Shown here in pieces: positions 41,103-52,644 of a DNA stretch of 64,000 nucleotides; within the stretch, counting starts at the first letter, position 1, and each line of letters starts with the position of its first letter. The translations under genes and the position numbers were made by a program. The notes under the pieces are model-generated. The model had not been told where the DNA came from. It did not search any database and saw nothing but the letters and a program-made list of their open reading frames with translations. Origin of the DNA: Heterohyrax brucei. Lineage: Eukaryota > Chordata > Mammalia > Hyracoidea > Procaviidae. The stretch lies in the NCBI GenBank assembly GCA_028571685.1, contig CM053154.1, positions 8,655,501-8,719,500 of the forward strand, given 5' to 3'.

Positions 41103-41322
41103 AAACCCACGGCTATGAGTCGCTTCTGACTCATAGCAACCTTATACGGCAGAGTAGGACTACCCCACAGGGTTTCCTAAACTGTAATCTGCGTGCATTT
41201 TTATTTCCCTGTTTCTTTTCTGATGTTTTCGCCAGCCGACTGCTACATCTTTGCGGTGGAGCAGCAGGTGGGTTGGAACACACCTTCAGTTAGCACTTTG
41301 GTTAGCAGCTGAGTGCTTTACC
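41103..41322 (-). mobile_element. AfroSINE copy, long subtype
   Basis: 'gctatgagtcgcttctgact' (tail), 'ctaccccacagggtttccta' (body), 'agcactttggttagcagctg' (toward head). Confidence 0.82.
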
Positions 41323-41532
41323 CAAACCCATTGTCCTCGAGTCAGTTCTGACTCACAGCCACCCTATAACAGAGTAGAACTGCCCCACAGCGTTTACAAG
41401 GAGTGTTGGTGGATTTGAACTGCTGGCCTTTTGGTTTGCAGCTGTAGCACTTAACCACTGCCCTGCCACTGCACGGCCACCCACCCACTGCCGTTGAGTC
41501 GGGTCCAACTCATACTGTACCACCAGGGCTCT
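41323..41532 (-). mobile_element. AfroSINE copies, one full and one fragment
   Basis: 'tgtcctcgagtcagttctga' to 'ccactgccctgcc' (41323-41468) is one reverse copy. 'ctgccgttgagtcgggtcca' to 'taccaccagggctc' (41485-41532) is a second with its centre deleted. Confidence 0.82.
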
Positions 41533-41534
41533 TT

Positions 41535-43270
41535 AAATATGTGGTGATCACACACAGTTGGGGTCAAAATAGCATAGGGGAAAAATGCCTTTTAATTTGG
41601 AAGTTTTTTTTTTTTTTTTTTAATCAAATAACTTCTCTCCATTACTCTTGAAACATTGACAGAATTTGCTGTTTCACCATCCCTTGGATGGGAAATGTGA
41701 ATCAGGGAGGGAAGCAGCTTACCATGGCCTCCCCACCAGGGCACGGGTGATGGGAGGTAGAGCTGCAACCCGGCCTGCCTGCTGAGGTCCCAGTGCTCAG
41801 GAGAGCCCTGCCAGGGCCCCTGCAGCAGGTCAGCAGCCACGTGTGCTTGGGGGCAATGAGTGGGTTGTGCCTGGAGCCTACAGGGTTAATTCACCCAGGA
41901 CGGTGGGTGTGGGTGGGGAGGTTGTGGTGCAGACAGCTTGTCACACACATTCCTTGCTTTTCTCTGGTACCCGGAACACTGTCCTAACCAGGTACCGCGG
42001 CCCTGTCGCTGTGACCACAGCCCTGAGGGTGACTGTTTCTGTGCCTGTCTCTCCCCTTTTGCTACTGCCCTTATCCAGGAAGGCTGGGCATCAGAAGAGG
42101 CACTTGGTTCTCCACATTCCTGTAAGAGAGAAGATGAATCCCTGTGTTAGGAGGAGGCAGTTTGGCCAGAAAGGTTGGGAAAGCATGCTGTTGGCCTTTC
42201 AAGAGAAGGGGCAGAGATGAAACAGCACAGTAACTCACCGGGGTCATGGAGCCCCAGGCCCAGGAACCTGCGCTAGAGAAAGCTGGAGATTAGGGTTGAG
42301 AGTTGGGTGGGCTGGCTGGCAGGATGCCCATGAGCATGAAGGGGAAGCTGGGGGAGGACAGAGATCCAGGACTTCACTGAACACATGAGCACGTGTCCCA
42401 CTGTAAAGGGGCAGCCTTGGACAAGTTGTGGATGGTCTCCTTACTTTTCAAAAGCATTCCCAGGCTTGACATCTAAGTATAGGTTGCAAGCCTGGGAACA
42501 GCAAGAGATTCGGGGTAGAGTGTCCTGTTAGGAGTTGAGCTGGGGTCCTGCCCTATTTTAGACATTGGTAAGTGCACCCTACCTTCAGAGAAGTCACACG
42601 CTTGGTAGGATGCAAGATCATTCTCCACAACACAGCCAAGAGACCAAGAATTGACAGGTGCCCAGCTTGCCTGTGGCCACATACCAATGCTGGACACACT
42701 GGCCTGCCGAGGACCTGGCTCGTGTCATCGTTTACTCACTCAGCAACCATCTCATGAATTGTCACTATGTGCGAAGATTGACTTTGCAGGAAACTCTCCA
42801 TATCCTCTCATCCACCTGACAGACAGAGAGGCTGCCAGGGACTAGATACCATTGAGTCTCTGGGGGTGGTGACAGAATGAGGCTAAGACAGGGTGCTGGC
42901 GGGGCAGCAGACCTGGTGTCTCCACCAGACATGTCTGTGAACTGTCTGTGGCATGAAGTGCTAGGAAGGACAAGAGCTTTAAGAGGGACGGGTTCGGTGG
43001 GGAGCACTGAAGACGTGGCAGTTGAGGCTCAGAACCGTTAAGTGGCTTGCCCAAGGTCACACAGCCAGTAAGCATATGATTTAGAACAACTCTTCGTGTC
43101 AGTAACGACAGTAGCAGGACCTGCCTTCCCTCCTGGCCTGTAAGTCAGGATGCTCAAATGTGAACCTAACTTTCTCCAGGGTAGCTTTGTGCCCGTTTGC
43201 CACTGGGTGTGAGTTCTTGGTCAGCATCCTGGTACTGGGAGACAGAGTGTTCTGAGTGCACTCAGCATTT
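41535..43270. other. Mostly unique sequence; MIR relic at 43010-43090
   Basis: T-run at 41607-41622. 'gttgaggctcagaaccgtta' and 'gcttgcccaaggtcacacag' mark a reverse MIR. No gene recognised; if the CpG-island gene is on the plus strand this would be intron. Confidence 0.45.
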
Positions 43271-43287
43271 TTTTTTATTGTCTTCAG

Positions 43288-43592
43288 GTGTTGGGACCCA
43301 GCTTCTTTATTGAGAAGTTTGTCCTTTACCGTGAAGCCCTGGGAAAAATGATTTACATGCAGATCTACGTTTTCACAGCCTTCAAGGAAACAGCACAGTG
43401 GTTGCTACTTTGGGAGTGTGTCCAGTCACCTTGTTGGGGGCTGCCCACCCGTGGTGCTCCTGTGTGTGACAGAATGGAAATCCTCCCTAGAGTTTTCCTG
43501 ATTGACATCTTTAAAAAAGCTGACTCCAGGCTTTTCTACTGTGGCACTGCCGAAGGTGGCAATGACCCATCAGCCTTTTCGTTTGTGGCCAG
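43288..43592 (+). other. Candidate internal exon, 305 nt, open
   Basis: Preceded by T-rich 'ttttattgtcttcag' and followed by AG/GTATAA. The frame starting at its first base is open for all 101 codons plus 2 nt, and reads on past the donor for 17 more codons. It includes 'EALGKMIYMQIYVF' and 'RLFYCGTAEGGND'. I recognise no family. A chance frame of this length is not rare, so support rests on the flanking splice signals. Confidence 0.25.
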
Positions 43593-43686
43593 GTATAAAC
43601 TGGTTGTGCCCCCCTCTCCAGGGGCCTGTCTGTGTCCAGTCTAGATGTCCAAAAGGAAAGTCAAGGTTTTGTGTTGATCTGGGCCA

Positions 43687-43852
43687 GTATGGAGCCCTGG
43701 TGGCCCAGTGGTTAAGAGCTGGCTGCCAGCCAAAATTTGGTTGGAGGTTTGGATCCTCTGGCTGCTCCTTGGAAATGCTATGGGGCAGTGGTCCTCTGTC
43801 GTATAGGGTCATTCTGAGTTAGAATCGACACAGTGGTCATGGGTTTGGTTTG
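43687..43852 (+). mobile_element. AfroSINE copy
   Basis: 'gccctggtggcccagtggtt' (head), 'ttggatcctctggctgctcc' (degraded B-box region), 'gagttagaatcgacacagtg' (tail). Confidence 0.9.
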
Positions 43853-43854
43853 GG

Positions 43855-45668
43855 ACCAGCAGTGCGTTTTTTGTTTCAAGTATGGAGTCAGGGAGGTGGG
43901 TGGTAGATGACTATAGATGCCGTCTGCTGGGCGCCTCTGGCCCTGGGCTCAGAGACTGTCAGACAGAGCAGACGGCACTTTCAGCCACCAGGTCCAGGAG
44001 AGGTGGGTCTGGGTACAGCAGGGGGTGGAGGTTGGGAAAGCCACTGTGCAGGGCAGAGCTTGCAGAAGAGGAAGGCAGGCTTGCGTGAATCAGCAAGTGC
44101 TGGAGCAGAGGGAGGTGGCAAGTGGGAAGGAGGTGTCCCGCTCTGCTGCTTTGGGGAGGACTGTGGCAGTGCAGGTGGGGGCTCATCTTATTCCCTGCGA
44201 GCAGCTGTGGGCAGCAGGTCTGCATCCCCCAGGTGCAGGCCCTGAGCCAGGTGCCAGGGGCAGGCAGGGATCCCGTGCCCAGCACTCCAGTGCAGTGCCT
44301 GGATCAGTGGGTGTGTCAGTTGCGTCAGACTGCTGACAGCGCCTTCCTTTAGGGCCAGTGCGGCCAGAGCTGGGCAGTGACTCCGACTGGAGTGTTCAGG
44401 GACGGTGTCACTCTCTGCCTGAGAGCTGGCATCCGTACATGGCATAAGACTGACCAGGGGCTTGAAGCAGCACCCAGTATACAATAAGCACCCATTGGGT
44501 ATTGGGTCCTATGGTTTTCTGTAGCTGTGGGGCTTGTAGCCAGGGCTGGAGATGTCTCTGAGCTCCCTGACAATGCATGTAGAATTGTACATGTGTGTTT
44601 ATTTCTTGGAGTGTTGAGAGTTCATGGCTTCCGGAATATTCTACCGCAGAGGGCTTCTCTGGCCCTCCATGGGGCCAAGACTTTCTAGATGCCTTAGATT
44701 CTAGTTAGATGTCTTTAGGCATAGTGCTTCACTTCTTTGGGCCTGTTTTGTCATCTGTGCCAGGAGGGAGGTGGGAAAACGCTGTCCCACCAGCTGACCT
44801 TCTGGACAGTGTGCTGGTCAGCTCAGCTCTCTTCCTTTTGATACATTTAAGCAGTGCCAGGTAGCCCCTGCTGTGAGTGTGCTGATGTAGCTGGTTTTGA
44901 AGGTCATAGTCTGCGCCCCACCAGGGCAGGCACTCCCTGACACCTAGTTTACATTTCTAGAACTAGTCCCGGGCCAGGCTTTGAGAGTCTCTGGAGAAAC
45001 ATAGGCTGGCAGATCCCCAAAAGTGGAGGGTGTCATTATAATGGGAACTTGGACTCTTTCCAAGATTGTGTCTGTGCTGAAAATACTGGACAGGCTGCCC
45101 AGTCACCCAGGTGCTTGGAAAATACCCCAACGCAGGCAAATAATAAGATGCAGGCCAGACACAGGAATTTTTTTCCTGCAGTACTCTGGCACCTGGCAGC
45201 TTCACATTGTCTCAGGAAATGGGACATGTGCTGCTGATCCAGTTGGCTGTCTGTGCTCACAGGGACAGTGGTGTGGCCTTTCAAGGTGAGGACATGCTAA
45301 GAGAGCTGTCCGGGGTCTTGGGAGGTTCTGGCCTGCTTGGCTGTGTCCCTTTAGGAGTGGTCCCAAGAGACCGGCGTGAATGCCTTTGCATGAGGTTGGA
45401 AAATGGATTTCCGTCTGAGAGGCCTGAAGACGGTGCCAGACGGCTTGTTTTCCCCCCTGGGGACAGAGCTCCTTGCAGCCTTGCCTGCCGCCTTCTGACG
45501 CCGACTTCCTCTCTTGCACTGATGTGTGGAACTCTCTGTCATCTCCGTGTTTCTCATCAGCTAGTGCATGGCCTCCACCACACAGGTGTTCTCGTAGTCC
45601 TGTGTTTGGGATTCAGGAGGTGCTTGGGGAGGTAGTGTGGGGGTGAGGGTAAGCTTGGCTACCACAGT
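43855..45668. other. Unique sequence; MIR relic near 44695-44770
   Basis: Overlapping frames of 70-142 codons occur at 43880-44340 and 45200-45640 in several phases. None has a recognisable domain. 'tctttgggcctgttttgtca' marks a MIR. Confidence 0.4.
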
Positions 45669-45669
45669 G

Positions 45670-45965
45670 TTTTAGCTGTCATTGACTTGGCCTCAACTCA
45701 CGGTGACGCTGTGTACGATGCACCGAATGCTGCCTGGTCTTGTTGTGTGTTCCCTGTGATCGGTTGCCAATGGAACTGTTGTGATCCACAGTGTTTCTGT
45801 TGACTCACGTTCAGAAGTAGGTCACTAGGCCTTTCTTCCTAGTTCCCCTTAGTCTGCGAACTCTGCTGAAGCCTGTTTAGTATCAAAGCAACACACAGGT
45901 CCTTACTGACTGACGGGTGCTAGCTGTGGGTGAGGTGCATTGGCAAGAAACTGAACCCATTCTCC
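45670..45965 (-). mobile_element. Long SINE with RTE-like tail
   Basis: Tail side 'gccatt'-like 'tgtcattgacttggcctcaa', then 'ctaggcctttcttcctagtt', 'gtctgcgaactctgctgaag', a single 'caaagcaacacacaggtcc' unit, and 'gtgggtgaggtgcattggca'. Same family as 54700-55400. Confidence 0.7.
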
Positions 45966-46009
45966 CACACAGAAGATGAGAATTCTATCATTGTACCCCC
46001 CAGTGCCTC

Positions 46010-46160
46010 ACATTCCCACAGTGAGCTGAGTTCAGATCCTGCAGCACAGATCCTGCTCCTTTGTGGTGACCTTGAGCGAATCGCTAATCCTGTTTGATTC
46101 ATCTGTTCAATGAGGTTAATAATCTGTACCTTGTAGGATGGCTAAGTATTAGAAATAGTA
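46010..46160 (+). mobile_element. MIR SINE relic
   Basis: 'ttgtggtgaccttgagcgaa' and 'tctgttcaatgaggttaata' match the MIR core and 3' end. Confidence 0.68.
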
Positions 46161-46164
46161 TCAT

Positions 46165-47070
46165 GTAGGGTTTAGGGAGCTCACCAAATTGGACTCTCCT
46201 TTCCTGGCTTGGTCCTGAACCCATGGAGAAGTACGTGAAGAGGGAAACAGGTAGAAATCCAAACCTGAAGCTGCCACTGGAGAACACGGTGGAAACTTCT
46301 GACAAGTGAGCATCTTAATCTCCCTCTGAGAATTAAGCAACAAGGCTACCCCACCCACCCCGTCACAGTGGTGTCTCCCAGGGCAGTCCCCTCTCCCTGC
46401 CGGTAGCCAGCTGGATGAAGCACCTGCTTGGTGGGGAGGGGCAAGGCCAGGCTACACACATCAGGGTCCCCTTCCAGACTCTGGAGGGTGAGCAGGATGG
46501 TGTGGACACATCAGGAGTGTTGCACAGGTGATGCCCCCTTTGGGGACATTGGGAGGAGCCCCTGACAGTGGCAGGTACAGTGCTAAGCTGGTGCCCGCCT
46601 GCAGTGGGCCTGGGTAATGGCACTGATTAGGTTTGCAGTCAGTGAGGGGTGGCAGGGTGCTAGGTTAGGATCTGAGGCCATGCCGGCCGCGCGTGGTGCC
46701 CTGGTCTGAGATGATGTGGTTTTAAACTGAAGAGGAAATGGCGATGAGCTAAATGGAGACCATGCTTAGCCTTCGTGTTAAACCCGAACACACTTCGTAA
46801 GGAGTGGAATCACTGGCAGACTCATGGCCTGGACGTGGGGGACCTTTCCTGGCTCAGCCCGTGTCCTCCCTCTAGGCCTGCACTTCTACCGGACTGGGTC
46901 TTGCCTTCCAGTTGGAGGCCCCATGCCAGGCAGGCCTCCGTCCCTGGGCTCTGGGGAAGGGACGCCGCCTCCCTGTGTCTGCCCCGGTCTTTCATCTTCT
47001 CATTCCACAGCCACCACCTGCAGGAAGGCTTTGTCTGTCTTCTGCCTCTCTGTCCCCTCTGTCCCTTTAC
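46165..47070. other. Unique sequence, no gene recognised
   Basis: GC-moderate, with two plus frames of 102 and 120 codons in different phases (46775-47186) that run into the next SINE and so are not credible. Confidence 0.35.
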
Positions 47071-47074
47071 CAGC

Positions 47075-47252
47075 TGCCTTTGAGTTGATTCTAACTCATG
47101 ACAACTCCACGTATGCAGACGGACTAGGACTGTTTTGTAGGGTTTTCATGGCTGTGATTTTCCAGAAACTGATCGGCTTTCTGTAAAGTCACCTTTGAGG
47201 GGAGTTCCAACCACCACCCTTTCAATAGTAGTCAAGTACTTCACCATGTATG
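47075..47252 (-). mobile_element. AfroSINE copy, diverged
   Basis: 'tttgagttgattctaactca' (tail), 'ttgtagggttttcatggctg' (body), 'agtagtcaagtacttcacca' (toward head). Confidence 0.8.
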
Positions 47253-47689
47253 TGCCCGAGGGCGCTCTATATGCCCTCTGCCCCCCAATAAAGTGTTACC
47301 TTCCTTCTCTGAACTCCCGTAGTTCCACCTGTTGTATCTCTCAACCTTGAAGTAATTCCAGGTAATAATACTGCGTTCTTGTTTCCAGGGTGCAGTCTGC
47401 TCACCCCAGTGTGGTGAAACTCTCCAGGATAAGGGGGTCTCTGGAGCTCATGACACTTTTATACAGCCGTGCCCAACATAACTTGAGAGGATCCGCCATG
47501 TGTTGAATTAATATATCATTTAAAAATTATTCTTTCAAATCCTAGATAATAGATAAGTGGTAACTTTGATAAAGGGTGAGACAGTATCCACTACTGAGGA
47601 AGCCAGCACAACTGGTACAAAGCAAGGTCACAGAAGCTCAAAAGACACAGCTGAACTCCCTGAGGGGCTGAGTTACTGGGCCTAAGGCT

Positions 47690-48390
47690 GTGGGGACCGT
47701 GGCCTTGGGTAACATCTGGGGCAGTTGGAGCACTGTAGTTTCTAAAGAAAATGTGTGTTCTACGTGGTGGGTACCGTACGGGATCTTAAAAGCCTGTGAG
47801 TGGCCATCTAGGATAGTCCACTGATCTCACTCCTTTGGGAGCACGTAAAATGAAGAAAACTCAAGATACAAGGGAAAGATTAGCCCAAAGGATTCTAAAG
47901 GATCATCTCTACCGCGGCCTCCACTAGATGGAGTCCAGTACAAGAAGATGGCGCCCCGGTACCACTACCAACTGCTGTGACAGGTATCGCCACAGGGTTC
48001 CAGATGGAGCTGGAGAAAACTTTAGAACAAAATTCTAACTCAGAAAGACCAGACTCACTGGCTTGACAGAGGCTGGAGAAACCCCCAAAATATGGCCCCC
48101 GGACACCCTTATAAGTCAGTAATGAAGTCACTGCTGAGGTTCACCCTTCAGCCAAAGATTTGGACAGGCTCATGAAATGAGACTAAAGGGGCACACTCAC
48201 CCAGAGGCAGGGACGAGAAGGCAGGAGGGGACAGGAAGGCTGGTAACGGGAACCCAAGGCTGAGAAGGGAGGATGTGGACATGTTGTGTGGGTGTTAACC
48301 AGTGTCATAAAAAGTAGGTGTACTAACTGTTTAATGAGAAACTGGTTCGTTCTGTAAACCTTCGTCTAAAGTACAATTAAAAGTAAAAAA
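47690..48390 (+). mobile_element. L1 LINE 3' UTR (Afrotherian type)
   Basis: 'ggatcttaaaagcctgtgag', 'gaaagattagcccaaaggat', 'cagtaatgaagtcactgctg', 'ttaatgagaaactggttcgt' and the end 'taaaccttcgtctaaagtac' match an L1 3' UTR common in elephant sequence as I recall it. About 700 bp without coding sequence, ending in an A-rich tail. Confidence 0.72.
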
Positions 48391-48394
48391 CAAA

Positions 48395-48650
48395 AAACTT
48401 GAAAAAATTCTCGTAGAAGTCTATTTCTCTTGGAGAAGGACTGCTGTGGATTTCCTGTGGGCCACCCTCTGGGTGGGCACTGAGAAAATGGAAAAGAATC
48501 TTAAATTTGGTGGCATGGCCCGGGAAAGGTAAAGTTTATCCCTAAATTTCTGAAGGAGTTGAGACCTCAGTAACCTTAAATTTCCTGGCATTCGATTTAA
48601 AAGCTAGCAACCAAACTTTTTTGTGTCTTTAGAATCTTTAGTATGGATTA
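48395..48650. other. Short unassigned spacer between L1 and RTE copies
   Basis: No recognisable repeat or gene. Confidence 0.35.
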
Positions 48651-48654
48651 CCCT

Positions 48655-49312
48655 TTAACATAAAACAAAACTCACAACTAGTCTGATGAGCAATATCATG
48701 ATAAACAGAGAAAATATCCGTGTTGTCAAAGGTTTCATTTAACTTAGCTCCAAAATCAATACCCATGGAAACAGCAGTCGAGAAATCAAATGATGTGTTA
48801 TCGCACTGGGTTAGCCTGCTGCCGAAGACGTCTTTAAACTGTTGAAAAGCGAACACGTCACTTGGAGGACTAAGGTGTGCCCTACCAAGCTGTAGTGGTC
48901 TCCATTGCCTCTCACGCACAGGAGAACTGGACAGTGAATAAGGAAGGTGGGAGAAGAATTGATTGACTCCCAGAAGAACAAGTGAGTCAGTCTTGGAAGA
49001 AATACAGCCAGAGTGCTCCTGAAAGTGACGATGGTGAGACTGCCTTTCACGTATTTCGGAAATGTTGCTGGGAAAGATCAGTTCCTGGAGAAGAACACCG
49101 TGCTTGGTAAAGCTGAGGGTCGGCCAACAAGAGGAAGAGCCTCGGTGAGATGGATTGACACCGTGGCTGCACCGGTGCCGTGAGACGTAGCAACGACAGC
49201 GAAGTGAGGATGGCACAGGACTGGGCTGTGTTTTCGTTCTGTTGTCCAGGAGGTGGCTGTGAGTCGGAAGTGACTCGGCACCACCTACCAACAATGACAA
49301 ACAGTCTTGGAG
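48655..49312 (+). pseudogene. RTE/BovB LINE, 5'-truncated, 3' end
   Basis: Parallel to 30441-31112: 'tgagcaatatcatgataaac', 'cttggaggactaaggtgtgc', 'cagtcttggaagaaatacag', 'cctcggtgagatggattgac', and the 3' end 'gtgagtcggaagtgactcgg' plus 'caccacctaccaacaatgac'. All frames are broken. The 244-codon minus frame over it is antisense noise. Confidence 0.82.
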
Positions 49313-49349
49313 AAAAGTGTTAGGGGAACTTTTTTGGCATTCCAGGAAT

Positions 49350-49600
49350 AGAAGCAGGCGCCATCTACTCAAGGAAGAAATATGGGACTGTTGCAGTTTC
49401 TGAGAGCTGGTATAAATAGCTTATCTTTAACTTCCATGAGCTTTTGTTTGGAATGTAAATATTTGCATTGAAAGTCTAAAGCATGTCCTGGCTTGTATTT
49501 ATAGGGGCCGTAATTTCCAGACCAGAAATCAGACTGCTGGTCTATAGAGGATTCGTTTTCGCTCATTTGTGAACCTGTTTATATAAAGAACCCTCCAAAT
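49350..49600. other. AT-rich low-repeat block (possible conserved noncoding element)
   Basis: 'gtataaatagcttatcttta', 'ggaatgtaaatatttgcatt' and 'cttgtatttataggggccgt' include TATA-like and forkhead/POU-like cores. No repeat signature. Confidence 0.35.
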
Positions 49601-49895
49601 GTACACACGAAGCGGATGGCCAGGGTTGCACAAAGTTGGGGTTGCCCTGGGCTGTCAGGATCCGGGAAGTGGTGGTCTTCCCTGACGTGCTCTCCTGGTT
49701 ATTCTGTCTGTTAAAGTTGCTGCAGTAGTGGGCCTGGGAGTTGGGAGAATTTTAGATAAGTTCCCTGTGGGATCTCTTGGTGCCTGGCTCCTCTGTCCTC
49801 AATATTGTGGCGGTCCATACTGGGGTGTGGCCGTAGTCCACTGGTCTCTGTGTCGTGGAACCAGACACTGGATTTCCGAGTTGCTGTTAGGTTCG

Positions 49896-50080
49896 GAGGA
49901 AACCTTGGTGGCATAATGGGTAAGTGCTGTGACCATTAACCAAGAGGTTTCTGGTTCAAGCCCACCAGGCATTCCCGGGAAACTCCGTAAGGCAGTTCTA
50001 CTCTGTCCTGTAGGGTTGCTGTGAGTCAGAATTGACTCGACAGCAGTGGATTTGCTGTGGTTTTGGTTTGGTAGCTTTAG
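49896..50080 (+). mobile_element. AfroSINE copy
   Basis: 'aaccttggtggcataatggg' (head), 'ctggttcaagcccaccaggc' (B-box region GGTTCAAGC), 'gagtcagaattgactcgaca' (tail). Confidence 0.92.
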
Positions 50081-50082
50081 GA

Positions 50083-50220
50083 GGAGCCTTGGTGGTGCAG
50101 TGATTAAGAGCTTGGGTGAATCTACCATTTGCTCCGTAGAAACCCCATGGGGCATTTCTGCTCTGTCCTGTGAGGCAGCTACAAGTTGGAATCCATGGCA
50201 GTGGTTTTGTTTGCTTTAGG
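50083..50220 (+). mobile_element. AfroSINE copy with internal deletion
   Basis: 'gccttggtggtgcagtgatt' (head) and 'ctacaagttggaatccatgg' (tail); part of the tRNA-like region is missing. Confidence 0.87.
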
Positions 50221-50224
50221 AAGA

Positions 50225-52390
50225 TATTGAGAACAGCGGTGTTTTGGTGTCCTTTCTAGGGTCTGGTGGAGAGAGTAGAGGCCAGTCCTGTCTGGATCCA
50301 GGTTGAGTTGCTAGGGCCTCGGCCATGGTCTTTCTCCACCTGGTGCTTGGGGGGCAGTGTGGCTTTCTGAAGTTCCTTTGAGGACCAGATTTGCCAGAGA
50401 CAGAATATTGTCACAGACCTGGTGTCCATCCCACCACTCTACAGCGAGGTTTGGGCTGGGGTTGGAGGTTGGACCACAGAGCTGGGTAAGGCCTCTGCTT
50501 CTGACGTTAGTGGGAAACTTGCTGGGCCAGTTTGTAAATAACAGAGAAGGCCAGGGATGCAAAAGCCAGCTGACCAGCTGGAGAAGGCTAGCCTGGGCTT
50601 TTCCCCTCCCAGTAGCCTCCCGAAATTACAGGACAAACGCTAGCGAGGGAACAAGGAGGGTCCTGGCAAGGATGCAACTTAGGTTCCCAGACCCCCAAGC
50701 TCCTAAACCGCGAGGTGCTAGTGCGAAAGCCTATCATTGTCCCTGCCTGCCAGCTGTCCGTGCTTCGGTTGGGGGCAACTGCTCCTCCATCTTCCCGAGC
50801 CCAGATGCCTCAGGACCAGTGGGACTCATTTGAGGTAGCAGTGACCTCCATTCGTCCTTGTCATCACCATCTTGCAGTGGCCTGGGGTCCTGACAATCAG
50901 GGGGTCACATGTCCTTCAGCTTCAGAGTGTTCCCTTCACTTGGGTCCCAGGGACCTGAGCCCTACACAGACGAGGAAGCGGGGGGGGGGGGTCTGGGAGG
51001 AGGGGTGGGGGGCCCAGGCCTCTGCCCCACCGCTCCTGTCGTGCATCACCTGTGTTTCCTTGCTGGATCCTGCCTCGGACCCATCAGTGAGCCTATCTGA
51101 GCTGAAAGTCACTGGATAGACACGGGAATGCGGAGCCTTCTTGTGTGGTCGCAGTGTCCTCTAATTGTGGGAAACTCGCTATGGCCTTTTCTGCGGCTGA
51201 CTTTGAGCCGACCCCGACCTCGCCCACTGTCACAGCTTTTAATAAAGATGATGTATTCCAGAGAGAGGCCCCATCCAACCCGACACCAGGCCCGGAGCCC
51301 AAGAGCATGATTTTGAAAGTCAGAGGAAATAGCTTCTTTTAGGATATGCTGAACCTTCCTAAGAAAGTTCTCAGTAGGACTAAATGAGGAATGAGAGGGT
51401 GCTCGGATGAGGGAGTGTGCTATCAGCCTGACAGTGTGTCTGAACTTTGAAAAGCTATTTATCCCACTCTAGGGTGGTGTCTGTGAGAAAGGAGACAGGG
51501 AACACTGGGCCAAGGAGAAAGGGGAGCTTAGCACGTGGGGTCCTGTTTTTTGGGTCTCGTCACTGGGGACTCACTGTTACTGTCATTGCTGATGTTGGAA
51601 ATCTTTTCAGGGCAAAAAGGTCGTTTGCCCCACTGGCTGGCAGTTGAAGACTCATGTGCATTGTAGGTAATTTGCCTCAAAGAATAAAAATGATGTGTTA
51701 AAAAACAGATGAAGCTGTAGTTTCAATTTAGGAGACAGAAAATGCATTTCCTTTAGGTTGTTAAAATGGAAACAAATCAATAGAAAAATGCAGGCCTACC
51801 CACTTGTGATTCAGCGGTTTTTTGGTTTCTGGAACAGGGAGAAGCTTTGTCTAGAGAATATCACCTGGTATCTTGAGGCCTTTGTGAAGCTGTGCGGCTG
51901 TCCACGGTTCTATTTTATGGGATAATATAGCTTTCTTTTAGAGATAAGATGTGTTTCTTTCTTTTTGTGTACACGCTCTTGCTCCAGCCTCACAGATGAT
52001 GATTTTCAGATGGGGTCCTGATCCATCTTTGGATGATTTCAGCCGGAAGGCTGAAGTATTTGAATTTTAGGACAAAGACCTCCAGGTAAACCGTATGGCT
52101 TCATTTTGTAGACAGGGAAACCAAATTGCGTAGAGGACACAGGCAGCCGGGTTTGAGTCCGGGTTTGGTGAGTCATAACCCAGCTACTTTCAACGTCCTC
52201 CTTCCCTGAACTCTTAGCAAATCTCCAGGTCCCTTTCTTACCTGGTGCTGCTATAAAGAGGAGAAGCCAGCTGCGTGGACAGAAGGAGGTTGCCATGATG
52301 AGCCCGCTGTCTTAACCCTCTTTGACCCAACACTGGATCCCGACAATGTCTCATCCACCACCGGCAGCCAAATAAGGTGGTGGCTTGTGG
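50225..52390. other. Unique sequence with a G-rich tract and a small ORF
   Basis: Low repeat content. 50980-51017 holds runs of 12, 3, 4 and 6 G. A 53-codon ATG frame (51181-51342) is described separately. No gene recognised. Confidence 0.4.
51181..51342 (+). other. Small ORF candidate, 53 codons
   Basis: ATG with G at +4 and a TAG stop. Contains 'SAADFEPTPTSPTVTAFNK', acidic and Pro/Thr-rich at the start and basic toward the end. No homologue recognised and no neighbouring promoter. It may be conserved noncoding DNA. Confidence 0.15.
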
Positions 52391-52424
52391 CGCCAGTGCC
52401 TCCTAGTACTTTTTCCTCTTGCAG

Positions 52425-52529
52425 CAGCGGGAGAGCGACCCGCTTATCCGAGGAGTAATTAAATTAGGAACCAATTCAGAGAATGAAATTTTATCTGATC
52501 TGGCCAAGCCCATAAACAAGGGGCTGTGA
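52425..52529 (+). other. Candidate terminal exon, 34 codons plus stop
   Basis: Preceded by a near-ideal acceptor 'ctttttcctcttgcag'. The frame from 52425 is open to TGA at 52527, starting 'QRESDPLIRGVIKLG'. The same block and the AT-rich DNA to 52640 ('agtaattaaattaggaacca') could instead be a conserved noncoding element. Confidence 0.2.
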
Positions 52530-52644
52530 TTATGACTCCAGGATGCATTACGAAGTTGTTTTTTTAAATGAATTAGGCCGGGCTAGAGCACTGGAAGAAT
52601 TTTACAGGGTGGCCTAGGAGGCCATCTGTGGTGATTGGCTCACA

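Noticed and set aside
48638..49372. 244-codon minus-strand frame
   Set aside because: Antisense to an RTE LINE copy; the sense strand shows the real relationship.
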